Counted from the stretch's first letter, positions 17,395 through 27,555 are shown. The stretch: DNA of 64,000 nucleotides from Shewanella eurypsychrophilus (GCF_007004545.3 NZ_CP045503.2:4620102-4684101); one strand, 5' to 3'. Notes: generated from the letters alone by a model not told the origin. Program-made: numbers and translations.

Positions 17395-18468
17395 CTATTC
17401 AGGGTTCTGATAGCTAATATGTTGGTGGAAGCGCACTATGAGTTCTTCGCGTGATTTGTCTAACGCTAATTCAGACGTAAAACTCTTTAATGCCTCTTCA
17501 ACTCGATTCAAATAACGGCCAAGGCCACCATCTTTAGAATCTTTTTCTCCTGCTGCGATAGTAAAGTTCACCGTTTCGACTAAGCGGTTGCCGTCCCAAT
17601 GGCGAATAAATTGTTGCTCTTCTATATTGGGGTTAAAGCCGAGCATTTGCACTTCGTCAGTCCCCTCAACTTGATCATATTTACTGTTACGAACAAGAGG
17701 AGTTAGCCCATTCGCAACCATAGCAATCCGCTTAAGTTGTTTGGCTGAAGTAGCCTGGATAAATGCATCCTCTAACTTCTGATATAGAGGGGTGAAGTCA
17801 TTGGTGTTTTCTGGTAATAACGCTTGTTTAAGCTTACGACTTAAGGGCAGTTTTACCGTGACATAGCACAACGAACCGTGTCCTTCTGGAAGCGGACACA
17901 GTCTTGCTTTATATCTGTCACTGATTGAACGCAGCTTAAATCCATAACTCTCTTTATTGCCTTTGGCTTTAGCGAACAGATCATATGAGAGATGTTGATG
18001 ATCACGGATTTTTATTGTGAGATCTTTTTCTGGCAATTGCGGCAGCAATTTCGAGAGAAAAGACTGCACTTTTATATGAAAATTAGCAGAGTTACTGCGA
18101 ATGTCTTCACCAGTCGCTAAGAGCACAATCCTTATTTTTCGAGCTCGGTAATCCTCTTTACTATGAAGACTTTGCGCTTCATGGTACTCAGGGTTATAGA
18201 AAAATATAATCTGTTCTGCAGTTGGGAAACAATACGCTTCAGTGTGAAAACGCACTACGGGTAGCTTATCGTTAGTGATCACATGAATGTTATATAACTC
18301 TTCTTGCTCTGCAAGATTGAAAATAGTGCAGCTAAGCGTCTGATAACATGTTTTATAATCGGAGTAATGGGCCAACAAAGCATCCGTTACTTTGATTTCT
18401 GCTGTGATGAATTGATTGCTTCGAACGTCCTTGGGAATGTACACTTTTTGCTGATGGCTAAGGGCCAT
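17395..18468 (-). CDS. hypothetical protein, DUF3083-like
   Basis: 357 residues, soluble, no signal peptide. Not recognised by motif; sequence flavour (HQQKVYIPKDVRSNQF, HVITNDKLPVVRFHTEAYCF, FYNPEYHEAQS) recalls the DUF3083 family of Shewanella and relatives, whose function is unknown. The start has CAGGAGT about seven bases upstream. The region to its left carries the RRF-like gene on the same strand. Confidence 0.7.
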   Translation of the reverse strand: MALSHQQKVYIPKDVRSNQFITAEIKVTDALLAHYSDYKTCYQTLSCTIFNLAEQEELYNIHVITNDKLPVVRFHTEAYCFPTAEQIIFFYNPEYHEAQSLHSKEDYRARKIRIVLLATGEDIRSNSANFHIKVQSFLSKLLPQLPEKDLTIKIRDHQHLSYDLFAKAKGNKESYGFKLRSISDRYKARLCPLPEGHGSLCYVTVKLPLSRKLKQALLPENTNDFTPLYQKLEDAFIQATSAKQLKRIAMVANGLTPLVRNSKYDQVEGTDEVQMLGFNPNIEEQQFIRHWDGNRLVETVNFTIAAGEKDSKDGGLGRYLNRVEEALKSFTSELALDKSREELIVRFHQHISYQNPE

Positions 18469-18807
18469 AAATACTCCTGAGATAAGTTAACCATATGTAG
18501 TTTGGTGTCAATGGCAGCAATAAACCCTTACGGTATGCTGTTGCGAGAGCCCTGCGATAAAACAAGCCTCTATCTGTTAGTTATATGCCAATCTACATTA
18601 GTATTTGATCAATTTTCCTGTGCAATGTAGTGCACACTAACTTACCTAGCTTGGCATAACAATAATACACTTCGAATATGATTTAATTATTAAAATCAAT
18701 CTACACTTCCTCATCGAGCAGGGCTCATATAATTGAGTCCCGCACTGTGACTTTCAGCAAGGAGGGCGTATCTTCAAAATGGATAACAATGAGTGTCACC
18801 GTTACTT
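18469..18807. other. intergenic region before the HDOD gene end
   Basis: 339 bases without a gene. It contains an interrupted inverted repeat (GTTATATGCCAA near 18580 and TTGGCATAAC near 18652) and a small GGGCTCA / TGAGTCCC stem near 18719-18740. Neither has a T tract. Confidence 0.45.
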
Positions 18808-19656
18808 TTAACTCGTCCTGCCCTGTATCGGGAAAGTCGCTAAAAGCTCCATCGCTTGCAAATTACAATATTCAAGCGATTGATTTAACTCATCTAAACT
18901 AATACCCAGATCATCCAGAATAACCTGATTAATTAACTCTTCCTTGGTATATATCCCAGGTTCGGCATTAATCACGGCTAACCGAGAAGCAATATAAAGC
19001 AATTGACTATTGGCAGACAGAGAGGTTGGCTCTGTATGATTGAACTCTGCGATGGGCTGTATGATGGTGTCCGGTAAGTTCCATAGCTTTAACAACTCGT
19101 TGGTGCAATCTGCAAAGGTAAAACCAAACATCTCGTTCTGGCGAAGCCAAGGTGTTTCATCGCTATCATAGTCCTCACAATAACTGACTTTACCAGGCTC
19201 GCTGTGGACAATGGCTAACATCCCCAAGTTATGAAATAGCCCAGACAAAAAGATATTTTCAGTATTGGGAATTTGCTTACTTTTTGAAAAATACTGGCAT
19301 ATCAAAGCGCAATCTACGCTTATTTCCCAAAATTTATCCATATCTGCGACTTTAGGATCTATGCTAGAAAATGCCGCGGTAACACCATAAGCATTAACCA
19401 GATTCTTTACCTGCTTTATACCAAGTAAGACTAACGCTTTAGCAAGGCTGTCTATCTTTCTTGGCATACTGAACATAGCACTATTAGCGATTTTTAAAAT
19501 CGATGCGGCAATAGCAGGCTCATAGGCAATGGCATCGGCCAACTCCTCCATGCTGCAACTATCACTGGATAACATTCGGTTCAATGTCATATAAACATCA
19601 GATAGCACGCATAATTCTTGCGCTTGCTTGGCGTAATCAAGCGGTGACTTTGACAT
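18808..19656 (-). CDS. HDOD-domain signalling protein
   Basis: 282 residues covering a single HDOD domain: MEELADAIAYEPAIAASILK, IANSAMFSMPRKIDS, ALVLLGIKQVKNLVN, then LFHNLGMLAIVHSEP as the degenerate HD segment. These proteins have an HD-like fold without a full catalytic metal site and act in cyclic-di-GMP, motility or stress signalling. Start placed at the ATG at 19656; a TTG at 19665 gives three more residues. Stands alone, divergent from eptA. Confidence 0.85.
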   Translation of the reverse strand: MSKSPLDYAKQAQELCVLSDVYMTLNRMLSSDSCSMEELADAIAYEPAIAASILKIANSAMFSMPRKIDSLAKALVLLGIKQVKNLVNAYGVTAAFSSIDPKVADMDKFWEISVDCALICQYFSKSKQIPNTENIFLSGLFHNLGMLAIVHSEPGKVSYCEDYDSDETPWLRQNEMFGFTFADCTNELLKLWNLPDTIIQPIAEFNHTEPTSLSANSQLLYIASRLAVINAEPGIYTKEELINQVILDDLGISLDELNQSLEYCNLQAMELLATFPIQGRTS

Positions 19657-19980
19657 TAGATTCAACCAGTTCGAATAGGGTAATACTAATGATAGTTAAC
19701 GAGTTGATTTGTTCAATACTAATAACAAGGGAGACAAGGTTAATTCTTCATAAATGCTCATTAATCACTCCCTTTTGATGATCCAATAACCATGCTCCAC
19801 AATTAATCCTAGCTCAGCCTCTCCAACTTAATTTCATCTCCCCCTCACCAAGCGCTTACACACGCTTACTCAGGGCTTGCATCTGCTTACACCCCGTAGC
19901 AGACGCGGCTGCTATGATTTCTGCGCTTAGGGATGAGCATCAAAACCGTCACACTCCTCTCTATCGTAAGGCTTTAAATC
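19657..19980. other. intergenic region upstream of eptA
   Basis: 324 bases between the divergent HDOD and eptA genes. Besides the direct-repeat array and promoter candidate at 19854-19918, an AT-rich stretch at 19680-19800 presumably carries the HDOD promoter. Confidence 0.45.
19854..19918 (+). promoter_or_regulatory. four helically phased GCTTRC repeats and promoter of eptA
   Basis: GCTTAC/GCTTGC hexamers start at 19854, 19864, 19875 and 19885, that is every 10-11 bases on one DNA face. A good -10 element TATGAT lies at 19913-19918; the -35 position (about 19890-19895) has no consensus and abuts the last repeat, as expected for an activator-dependent promoter. OmpR-family regulators such as PmrA and CpxR bind direct repeats with this spacing, and eptA is a known PmrA target in enterics. 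The regulator here is inference. Confidence 0.6.
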
Positions 19981-21678
19981 ATGTCATCTTTACTTAATTA
20001 TTTCTCAAAATACCCATTGAGCACCAATCAACTCATCATGTTGGTCGCACTCTACTTTACTCTGGTATTTAACTTTCCTTTTCTGCAAGAGGTGACAAGC
20101 ACTGTACTGGCCTTAGAGAACTATAATCTGCTATTTCTCGCCACCGTCCCGGTTCTGGCATTTAACTTATGTACGCTGCTGTTCTGCTTCTTTTCAGCAC
20201 GGCCTATTCTTAAGCCCAGCCTAATCTGTTTAACGCTCATCTCCTCATTAGTCTTCTATGCCAAGGTGAGCTATGGCGTCATATTCGATTACGGTATGAT
20301 CCAAAACTCGGCTGAAACCCATACGGCCGAGGCATTGTCTTACCTAAACTGGCATGTTACAGCCTTCTTTGTGTTTACCGGCGTATTACCGGCGGCCTTT
20401 ATTCTGTTGGTAAAAATTAAGCATTACCCGAGACTAATGTCTTTGTTATCGAGAATAAAATTGATCGCTATCTCAATAGCGTCAATCATCATCATCGCCG
20501 CTATTTTTTACCCAAACTACGCCTCTGTCGGGCGTAACCACAGGCAACTACAAAAATCATCTATCCCCTTTCAATACCTGGTAGATAGTATTAAATACAC
20601 AAGAGATCAATACTTTACCGAGCCAAGAAGTTTTAATACTCTGGACAGCGCCCCCAGATTGATTACCTCTGATGGTGCGCAGAAAAAAGTGATTGTCATG
20701 GTGATAGGTGAAACGGCCAGGGCGCAAAACTTCGCCTATAACGGCTATGACAAGCCAACGAATAAAGCCACGGAGAAATACGGGCTCATCTCATTTGAGA
20801 AGATGTTTTCATGCGGCACTGCAACCGCTGTATCCGTACCTTGTATGTTCTCTTCCTTGACCAGAAGTAACTTCGATAAAATTGACGCTGAAAATGAACA
20901 AAATTTACTGGATCTAGTATCACTTGCCGGAGTCGATGTGCTTTGGGTAGATAACAACGGCTGCAAAGGTGTCTGTAAGCGCGTGCCCACCATTAATATC
21001 GATGTAAAATCTAATAACCCTCTTTGTGATGGTGATTACTGTTTCGATGAGGTACTGATAGAGCCACTTCAAAATAAACTTGCAGCGCTAAGCGCACCCA
21101 CCACCCTAATAGTGCTCCATATGATAGGTTCTCATGGACCCACCTATTTCAGACGTTATCCCAGTGAAACTCGCCCTTTCAAGGACGACTGCCAAAGAAG
21201 TGATATACAAAACTGCTCTCCAGAGACTCTGCTCAATACCTACGACAACACGATTGCCTATACCGATCTGGTACTTTCTAAGATCATTGAGAGCTTAAAT
21301 ACCCTACCAGAGGATGTACAACCTTCTATGTTATACGTCTCAGATCATGGTGAGTCACTCGGTGAATCCGGCGCCTACCTACACGGTTTCCCCTATGCAT
21401 TCGCCCCAGATGAGCAGAAACATATCCCCTTGTTAGCCTGGTTTCCCGAGCAACGAAGTCCGTATATAGATACCACTTGCCTTCAACGTCACGCTAAGAG
21501 GGATACTTTCAGCCATGATAATATTTTCCATAGCATGTTGGGGATTTTGAATGTTGACTCGACGCAATATGATAGGGAGCTGGATTTGTTTGCAAGCTGT
21601 ATGTCTCCTCAAACTCGAGACGGTACTAGGCTTACTAGCAATAACATGAGTGGTGTCGTTAATTACAGCACCAAGTAG
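19981..21678 (+). CDS. eptA: lipid A phosphoethanolamine transferase
   Basis: 565 residues with five N-terminal membrane helices (to about residue 180) and a periplasmic sulfatase/alkaline-phosphatase-fold domain. Conserved blocks: VIGETARAQNFAYNGY (metal ligand Glu), CGTATAVSVPCMFS with the nucleophile Thr (about residue 282), DVLWVDNNGCKGVC, and SDHGESLGESGAYLHG with the remaining ligands. Cys pairs that form family disulfides are present. It adds phosphoethanolamine to lipid A and lowers binding of polymyxin and other cationic peptides. Single gene; upstream lies a phased repeat array and a hairpin closes the 3' side. Confidence 0.95.
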   Translation: MSSLLNYFSKYPLSTNQLIMLVALYFTLVFNFPFLQEVTSTVLALENYNLLFLATVPVLAFNLCTLLFCFFSARPILKPSLICLTLISSLVFYAKVSYGVIFDYGMIQNSAETHTAEALSYLNWHVTAFFVFTGVLPAAFILLVKIKHYPRLMSLLSRIKLIAISIASIIIIAAIFYPNYASVGRNHRQLQKSSIPFQYLVDSIKYTRDQYFTEPRSFNTLDSAPRLITSDGAQKKVIVMVIGETARAQNFAYNGYDKPTNKATEKYGLISFEKMFSCGTATAVSVPCMFSSLTRSNFDKIDAENEQNLLDLVSLAGVDVLWVDNNGCKGVCKRVPTINIDVKSNNPLCDGDYCFDEVLIEPLQNKLAALSAPTTLIVLHMIGSHGPTYFRRYPSETRPFKDDCQRSDIQNCSPETLLNTYDNTIAYTDLVLSKIIESLNTLPEDVQPSMLYVSDHGESLGESGAYLHGFPYAFAPDEQKHIPLLAWFPEQRSPYIDTTCLQRHAKRDTFSHDNIFHSMLGILNVDSTQYDRELDLFASCMSPQTRDGTRLTSNNMSGVVNYSTK

Positions 21679-21798
21679 ATTCAAACATAAGAGGGTATTT
21701 AGCAATGGCTGGTAACGTTAACGCTTTTTGACGGGCAGAATATCTGAATACCTTGGAATACTTTGAAATAACTGAAAATACAGGGTTATATGAAAAAG

Positions 21799-21849
21799 AC
21801 CTTGTCTCTTAAAACATTCGGAATCGAATGTTTTAAGTGTAGACAAGGC
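21799..21849. terminator. long hairpin between convergent eptA and DUF3297 genes
   Basis: CTTAAAACATTCG (21808-21820) pairs exactly with 21825-21837 around a GAAT loop, and outer arms CCTTGTCT (21800-21807) and AGACAAGG (21841-21848) extend it to 21 bp with a 3-base bulge. No T tract follows on the plus strand. Likely a bidirectional 3' end structure. Confidence 0.65.
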
Positions 21850-21886
21850 TCAAAACCTCAAGCCACTCTTATCAGCGGTCGATGAG

Positions 21887-22135
21887 TTACTTATAAAAAA
21901 CTTCAACAGTGCCTTTTACTGTCATCACCAAAGGTTGGCCGCGGCGATCCAATGCTTTGTGCGATGGCGCTTTTACCCAACCTTCACTGATGCAGTACTC
22001 TTCAACATCAAAACGCTCTTTGCCGTTGATTTTTATGCCAATCTCATGCTCGAAAATAGCTTCCACATAATGCTGGCTACGTGGATTTACAGAAAGGCGA
22101 TCTGGTAAGGCTGGTTGTGATGTAGTGTCGGTCAT
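21887..22135 (-). CDS. DUF3297 family protein
   Basis: 82 residues beginning MTDTTSQPALPDRLSVNPRS, the typical DUF3297 opening, with EHEIGIKINGKER and VEEYCISEGWVKAP following. Family members are small soluble proteins of about 80 residues and unknown function. The longer frame to 22219 adds an unrelated hydrophobic stretch and is not favoured; AGGGG lies upstream of the chosen ATG. Confidence 0.85.
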   Translation of the reverse strand: MTDTTSQPALPDRLSVNPRSQHYVEAIFEHEIGIKINGKERFDVEEYCISEGWVKAPSHKALDRRGQPLVMTVKGTVEVFYK

Positions 22136-22379
22136 GGTCGTGGCCCCTATTATAAAAAAGTTGAAAAATAGCAGTAAAAAATCGTGCGCCATTGTAGGCA
22201 ATACAGGCCTTATGCTCAATAGCGGCAGTGATAAATGTTATCCACGCTCTCTACACATTTACCAGATATTTTATAACCACACCCTAATACAAATACACTC
22301 ATTGTGACTAGTCGTGTTATTACCGCATTGCCTTCATGGCGATGGACCGACCATATATGGCCCTATCTCAATAATAACA

Positions 22380-23609
22380 TTAGAAGTACACCATAAAATT
22401 AATCACCATAGCGTTAACGATATCGATAAAGAAACCGCATACCAATGGCACCACTATAAATGCCTGACGTGCAGCACCATATTGTTGTGTTACCGCCTGC
22501 ATGTTTACAATTGCAGTTGCTGTAGACCCTAGTGTGACACCACCAAAACCAGCACAGATAACTGCAGCACCATAGTCTTTTCCCATCATTCGAAACACAA
22601 CAAAAGTAGTAAACAATGCCGACATTAAGATCTGCAAACCTACAATGGTACAAATATAAACAAAGCTGCCTTCGAGTTTCCAAATCTGCAAGCCCATCAA
22701 TGCCATGGTTAAAAACATCCCTAAACAGAGATCAGAAATGAGTGTTAACCCTTGTTCAGCCTCTTCTGCATAGTTATGTAATGTGGGCTTATTCAAGTAA
22801 CCTAATGCCCAGCGACCAAAGTTACCCACTAAAATACCTGCCAGTAGACAAGCCACAAATAGCGGTAATTTAACACCCGCCGCTTGTAAGGTTTCATTAA
22901 TACTATAGCCAATCATCATAGAGACGTTTAACCACAACCACGCACGTAAAACACCAAAGTAAGTCACCCTTATCCCAGCGGCTTCCTCGTGACGAGCGCC
23001 AATGGTGAGATCATCACTAGCGCTGGTTTCAAGCTTATGGCGCTTAATCAAATAGGCGGAAATTGGACCACCAATACAGCAAGCGCCAATAAGCCCTAAG
23101 GTATTAGACGCGACTCCTAGCTCTGTCGCATTGGCAATACCAAGCTCGTTCACAAAGGTGGGCGCCCAAGCCATGGTCGTACCAACCCCTCCCGTTAACG
23201 CAACCGAACCAGACATCAAGCCAGCCTTTGGATCGAGTCCAAATAAGCTGGCGATAGTCACTCCTAGAATATTTTGCATTACAATATAGCTGGAAGCTAG
23301 TAAGAGCAGTAATAACAGAGGTTTGCCGCCTTTTAATAAGGTTTTTATATCCGCCCGCAAGCCAATACCCGTGAAAAAATAGATCAACAGCCAGTCCATG
23401 ACTTCCAATTTAAAAGTCAGTTGGTAGCCAAAAAAGTAATACAGAACTCCCACTAATACCGCACAAGCAAAACCCCCTACCACAGGCTCTGGAATACTGT
23501 ATTTACGCAATAGCTCGTATTTAGTCGTAAGATATTTTCCGTAAAACAGCACCATAATCGCTACAGTAAAAGCAACAAATGGGGGGACATCAACTATTTC
23601 AATCTGCAT
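22380..23609 (-). CDS. gltS: sodium/glutamate symporter
   Basis: 409 residues, about ten membrane segments in two inverted halves. Diagnostic GltS stretches: PEPVVGGFACAVLVGVLYY, YFFTGIGLRADIKTLLKGG, GLMSGSVALTGGVGTTMAW and GFGGVTLGSTATAIVNM. It imports glutamate with sodium. AAAGGAAAC lies before the ATG. Divergent from the NhaC-type antiporter at 24046, both sodium-coupled. Confidence 0.93.
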   Translation of the reverse strand: MQIEIVDVPPFVAFTVAIMVLFYGKYLTTKYELLRKYSIPEPVVGGFACAVLVGVLYYFFGYQLTFKLEVMDWLLIYFFTGIGLRADIKTLLKGGKPLLLLLLLASSYIVMQNILGVTIASLFGLDPKAGLMSGSVALTGGVGTTMAWAPTFVNELGIANATELGVASNTLGLIGACCIGGPISAYLIKRHKLETSASDDLTIGARHEEAAGIRVTYFGVLRAWLWLNVSMMIGYSINETLQAAGVKLPLFVACLLAGILVGNFGRWALGYLNKPTLHNYAEEAEQGLTLISDLCLGMFLTMALMGLQIWKLEGSFVYICTIVGLQILMSALFTTFVVFRMMGKDYGAAVICAGFGGVTLGSTATAIVNMQAVTQQYGAARQAFIVVPLVCGFFIDIVNAMVINFMVYF

Positions 23610-24045
23610 TTATGTTTCCTTTTTCGTGCTTTTTTTAGTTACATATCGTGTGCGAATAGCCATAGATTTGACGAAACTTTATCTATGCGAGTGATTAACG
23701 CCATTTAAGCGCTAATAGCTCAGGGGAGATCTATATGGGGAAGTGTAAATGTTTAATCTGTCGAGATAATCAGCCAAAACTACATAACATTGTCATGAAT
23801 ATCATTACAAGCAAGGTAACCACTGTAAGGTCATTGAATTTGGGTTCTTATGAGCTGATTTATCGCCACGCAAGGGTGAACATGCCTAGATCTGTTTCAC
23901 GCTCACAGGAGGGCTATGCTGTGATGCAGATGTCGCCCAAAATAGTGCTATTTGTACTTACAAACTTCCTAACCTACACTCAATGTCATCTATGTAGAAT
24001 CTATTAATAAAGCGTGCTTAAAGGAATGGTGAAACAGGAGAAAAT
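23610..24045. other. divergent gltS / NhaC-type promoter region
   Basis: 436 bases. A 90-codon frame at 23735-24007 has a fair ribosome site (AGGGGAG, 7 bases before ATG) but a protein with no recognisable features; I treat it as unproven. No operator recognised. Confidence 0.4.
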
Positions 24046-25719
24046 ATGAATATGAAACGCTGGATATCACTCATTGTGCTCCTTGTTTCCTCATTTTTTA
24101 TTGTGTATTTTACAGATGATAGTTCAGTACTCGGAACTCCGAATATCATTTCAATTTTACCTCCTCTTATCGCCATTTCAGCAGCATTTATTCTTCGGCA
24201 AGTCATTATTGCTTTATTTCTAGGTATTTGGTTTGGTGCATGGGTAATCGCAGGTAAAGGTCTTAATGGCCTATTTAAAGGCTTGCTTGATGTACCACAA
24301 AAATATGCACTAAATGTGATTAATGATACTGACCATATTTCAATTATTCTAATTACTTTATTTATCGGTGGTATGGTGGGAGTCATCTCTACCAACGGTG
24401 GTTTATTAGGCTTAGTTGAACAAATTAAACGCTGGGCAAACAGTCGAAAAAGCGTCCAGCTGAGTACTGTTTTTATGGGCTTTGTTATTTTCTTTGATGA
24501 CTATGCAAATACGCTGATTATTGGCAACACCATGCGTTCTCTAACCGATAAAGTAAATATATCTCGCGAGAAGTTAGCTTACTTAGTGGATGCTACCGCA
24601 GCGCCTCTGGCATCTATAGCCTTGATCTCCCTCTGGATAGGATATGAGGTGGGATTGATTGGAACAGCTATCGAAAGCATTGATGGCTTAAGCGAACCCT
24701 ATGTTATTTTTCTCAACTCCATTGCCTATAGTTTTTATCCTGTATTGACACTTATCTTTGTTATTTTTATAGCGTATACAGGTAAAGATTTCGGTCCAAT
24801 GTTAACAGCAGAAAAAAGGGCGTTCTCGGGTAAATTGTCTGCAAATGCGTCAGGGACATTGGTAGAAAAATCTAATGTTCAACAGTCTAGTTGTTTAAAT
24901 GCATTACTCCCCATAATCACCTTAATTGCCACTGTTATCTTTGGTATTTTATTAACGGGTCAAGGTAATACCATTACAGAAATACTGGGCAGTGCTGACT
25001 CACTGGTTGCATTGTTATTTGGTGGTTTTTTAGGTTCTATTGTAGCTATTATTATGACTGTTGCTCAAAATATTCAGTCTTTGGAAAATACTATCAACTC
25101 ATGGACAAATGGATTAAGTCGCGTGACTTCTGCGCTTGTGATACTTGTTTTGAGTTGGGCGCTCGCTGAAATTACCAAAGAGTTGAACACGGCAAATTAT
25201 CTAGCAACTATAATAGGAGATGGAATTTATCCTGCTTTATTTCCAGCTGTTATTTTTCTGTTGGCTGGGGTCATATCTTTGGGAACTGGAACGAGTTGGG
25301 GCACGATGGGAATATTAATGCCCTTGGTTGTTCCTGTGAGTTGGAGCTTAGTTTCAACCAGCAATGGTTTTGTTAACCCTTCGGACATGCACATTATCTA
25401 TTCTTCCATTTCTTGTGTACTCGCAGGCGCAGTTTGGGGTGACCATTGCTCACCAATTTCAGACACTACGATTTTGTCGTCCATGGCTTCTCAATGTAAT
25501 CATATAGAACACGTTAGAACACAAATGCCATACGCGCTTGTTGTTGGAGTCATTGCACTATTAGGCACTATCGCTACAGGGTTTGGGCTTTCATGGTGGA
25601 GCGTATTTATCACAGCGACTGTATTGTTGTGGTTTGGCTTAAATCAATTTGGTCAGTCTTGCCAAAAATCACCAGCTTCTGAAGCTCCAGCATTATCGGT
25701 TGATATCAGACAGCCTTGA
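24046..25719 (+). CDS. NhaC-family Na+/H+ antiporter
   Basis: 557 residues with about 12 membrane helices. Family marks: VIFFDDYANTLIIGNTMR (paired acidic residues in a helix), LGTGTSWGTMGILMPL and AGAVWGDHCSPISDTTILS. These define the Na_H_antiporter (NhaC/ArcD-like) family that exchanges sodium, or in some members amines or amino acids, across the inner membrane. The GTSWGTMG block is typical of NhaC. AGGAG precedes the start at good spacing. Monocistronic, ending at a shared bidirectional terminator with nrfA. Confidence 0.88.
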   Translation: MNMKRWISLIVLLVSSFFIVYFTDDSSVLGTPNIISILPPLIAISAAFILRQVIIALFLGIWFGAWVIAGKGLNGLFKGLLDVPQKYALNVINDTDHISIILITLFIGGMVGVISTNGGLLGLVEQIKRWANSRKSVQLSTVFMGFVIFFDDYANTLIIGNTMRSLTDKVNISREKLAYLVDATAAPLASIALISLWIGYEVGLIGTAIESIDGLSEPYVIFLNSIAYSFYPVLTLIFVIFIAYTGKDFGPMLTAEKRAFSGKLSANASGTLVEKSNVQQSSCLNALLPIITLIATVIFGILLTGQGNTITEILGSADSLVALLFGGFLGSIVAIIMTVAQNIQSLENTINSWTNGLSRVTSALVILVLSWALAEITKELNTANYLATIIGDGIYPALFPAVIFLLAGVISLGTGTSWGTMGILMPLVVPVSWSLVSTSNGFVNPSDMHIIYSSISCVLAGAVWGDHCSPISDTTILSSMASQCNHIEHVRTQMPYALVVGVIALLGTIATGFGLSWWSVFITATVLLWFGLNQFGQSCQKSPASEAPALSVDIRQP

Positions 25720-25731
25720 AGGAAACAGGTG

Positions 25732-25763
25732 AGAAAAATGCCAGTCGACTTACATCGACTGGC
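25732..25763. terminator. bidirectional terminator between NhaC-type gene and nrfA
   Basis: A 9-bp perfect stem (GCCAGTCGA 25740-25748 and complement 25755-25763) with a 6-base loop. On the minus strand it is followed by ATTTTTC, so it best serves nrfA, whose stop is at 25797. Confidence 0.8.
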
Positions 25764-25796
25764 GTTGGATTTGAGAGGTAATAGTGGAGAGGCTAT

Positions 25797-27350
25797 TTAT
25801 TTCAAATCAACAGGCCATTCTTTTTCAACGCGCTGCTCGATAAACAACTCTTTCGAGGTTTTCATCGCTTCAAAATTAAGACCAGCTAAAGGTTGAACCT
25901 TAGCCTTGGTATCGTATTTACTGCCATCATAAACATAGCTAGGCGCATACTTAGTTAATAATGCATCAGCTTCTGCAATCGCTTCATCTAAAATCGCATT
26001 CGATTTTTCTAGCAAACGAACAGCTTCTTCAGGGTTGTGAGCATGAATACCGTGAGAGGCTGTTGCACTATCCCAGAACCACTGTGCATGTCTGATTTTA
26101 GATAATAAGCTATCCATTTCTGCCGCTAGCTGTGTACCAGCTTTTAATGCCGCTTCGTAGCTACCTTTTGCTTCACCAATACTCTTACCAGCTTCTAGAC
26201 CCTTAATTCCATTCGCAGACCAAATCGCCTGGGCTTTAAAGTGTGCTTCAGTTAAACGAGGATCTGTACCATTGGCAGCAAAACGCAGCGTTTTTATTTC
26301 GGCTTTACGCTCATCAAATATCTCTTTAAAGTCTGCACCATCATGACAACTTAAACAGCTTTCCGGTAGTTTTTCTGCTTCGAACGTCACTTTATGATTT
26401 GAATACTCAACCCCTTTATCATTGGTGGTCTTAGGCATATGACAAGTGGTACATCCAAACTCTAAGTGGTTATCCATCGCATGTTCAGTTCGATCTGACA
26501 TATTTTCGAACTCAGGATGTTGAGCCTTTAGTGATGGTGCACCTGAAATGGCATTGGTCCAGTCTTTGAAGTTACGCTGATCGTAGTACGCAAGCTGTGC
26601 TTCAGCCGCAAAACCTTCATAAAGGCCATCTGTACCTGTGTAGTTCACCACGTCTTTATAATCGGTTTTCACACCTGGCACCCAATGATCCCAAGGGTAG
26701 CGTACTTTCTTACTGTCAGAACCGTCAAAATAGTATTCAACATGACATTGAGCACAAGTTTGGCTGGCTTGCATCGTATGTGTTTGATCGGCAAAGTCTT
26801 TGCCTATTGTTTTCATTGCGCGGTCGGCATATGGACGGCTAACCCTAATGTCTTCAGTGCCTAACTCATGACAATCGGCACAACCGATCGCATTAGATAT
26901 TTCGTGGCCCCAAGTTGACCAAGTATTTTTAGAGAAGTTAGCTTCACCGACTTTGTCATACATGCGAACAATATCAGGTGATTTACAAGACCAGCAGTTA
27001 GCAGCCATTGCTTCACCGACGACTTCACCATCATGACCCACTAGCGGATGACCAACACGCAGAGTTTTTGTTATGTCAGTTAACGCAAATTGATGACCAC
27101 GAGCACGATTGTAATCTTTTGCAAAACCGTAACCAGCCCAGGCGCTGACAAGGTTTGGGTTAGACGCTAATAAGTCTTCCAACTTACCTGATTCAGGGGT
27201 GGTCTGTTCTGTTTCAGCCCAAGTAGTGTATTGCTCAGGGAACTGTTTTTTCCAATTCTCGCTTTTATATAAATCGACTTCGTTTGCTACGCTATAACCA
27301 GTAAACATAGTTGACAGCATGACAGCGATTGCCAGCTTTTTAACTTTCAT
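25797..27350 (-). CDS. nrfA: pentahaem cytochrome c552 nitrite reductase
   Basis: About 517 residues with a signal peptide ending near YSVA. Haem sites in order: C121-WSC-K125 (the CXXCK of the catalytic haem, numbering from the upstream ATG at 27356), CADCH159-163, CAQCH201-205, CTTCH302-306 and CLSCH334-338. This exactly fits NrfA, which reduces nitrite to ammonium in the periplasm. The ATG at 27350 has GAGGA six bases upstream and is preferred over 27356. No nrfBCD genes adjoin; in Shewanella electrons come from CymA instead. A NarP/NarL-like site lies about 205 bases upstream. Confidence 0.95.
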   Translation of the reverse strand: MKVKKLAIAVMLSTMFTGYSVANEVDLYKSENWKKQFPEQYTTWAETEQTTPESGKLEDLLASNPNLVSAWAGYGFAKDYNRARGHQFALTDITKTLRVGHPLVGHDGEVVGEAMAANCWSCKSPDIVRMYDKVGEANFSKNTWSTWGHEISNAIGCADCHELGTEDIRVSRPYADRAMKTIGKDFADQTHTMQASQTCAQCHVEYYFDGSDSKKVRYPWDHWVPGVKTDYKDVVNYTGTDGLYEGFAAEAQLAYYDQRNFKDWTNAISGAPSLKAQHPEFENMSDRTEHAMDNHLEFGCTTCHMPKTTNDKGVEYSNHKVTFEAEKLPESCLSCHDGADFKEIFDERKAEIKTLRFAANGTDPRLTEAHFKAQAIWSANGIKGLEAGKSIGEAKGSYEAALKAGTQLAAEMDSLLSKIRHAQWFWDSATASHGIHAHNPEEAVRLLEKSNAILDEAIAEADALLTKYAPSYVYDGSKYDTKAKVQPLAGLNFEAMKTSKELFIEQRVEKEWPVDLK

Positions 27351-27555
27351 ATTCATTCCTCATCGGCATTCATTATTTTTATTAATCACTAACCAATCAG
27401 CGAATAATTCAATACTTTAATTAATCGCTGATTAAATTCAAAACAATTAATATCACATCAAAAAATACTGGACAGATATTTAAAGTGTTAATGTGACAGA
27501 ATGCAAAACAAGTATAATAACCTTGTCACATATCAAAAATTGAACACCAAAATAA

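Noticed and set aside
18580..18662. Integron attC-like interrupted repeat
   Set aside because: The ends do not fit RYYYAAC and GTTRRRY, and no integron integrase or cassette array is present.
23735..24007. 90-codon open frame with a fair ribosome site
   Set aside because: Protein composition looks random, lies in a divergent promoter region, and no family resemblance is seen; left as unproven.
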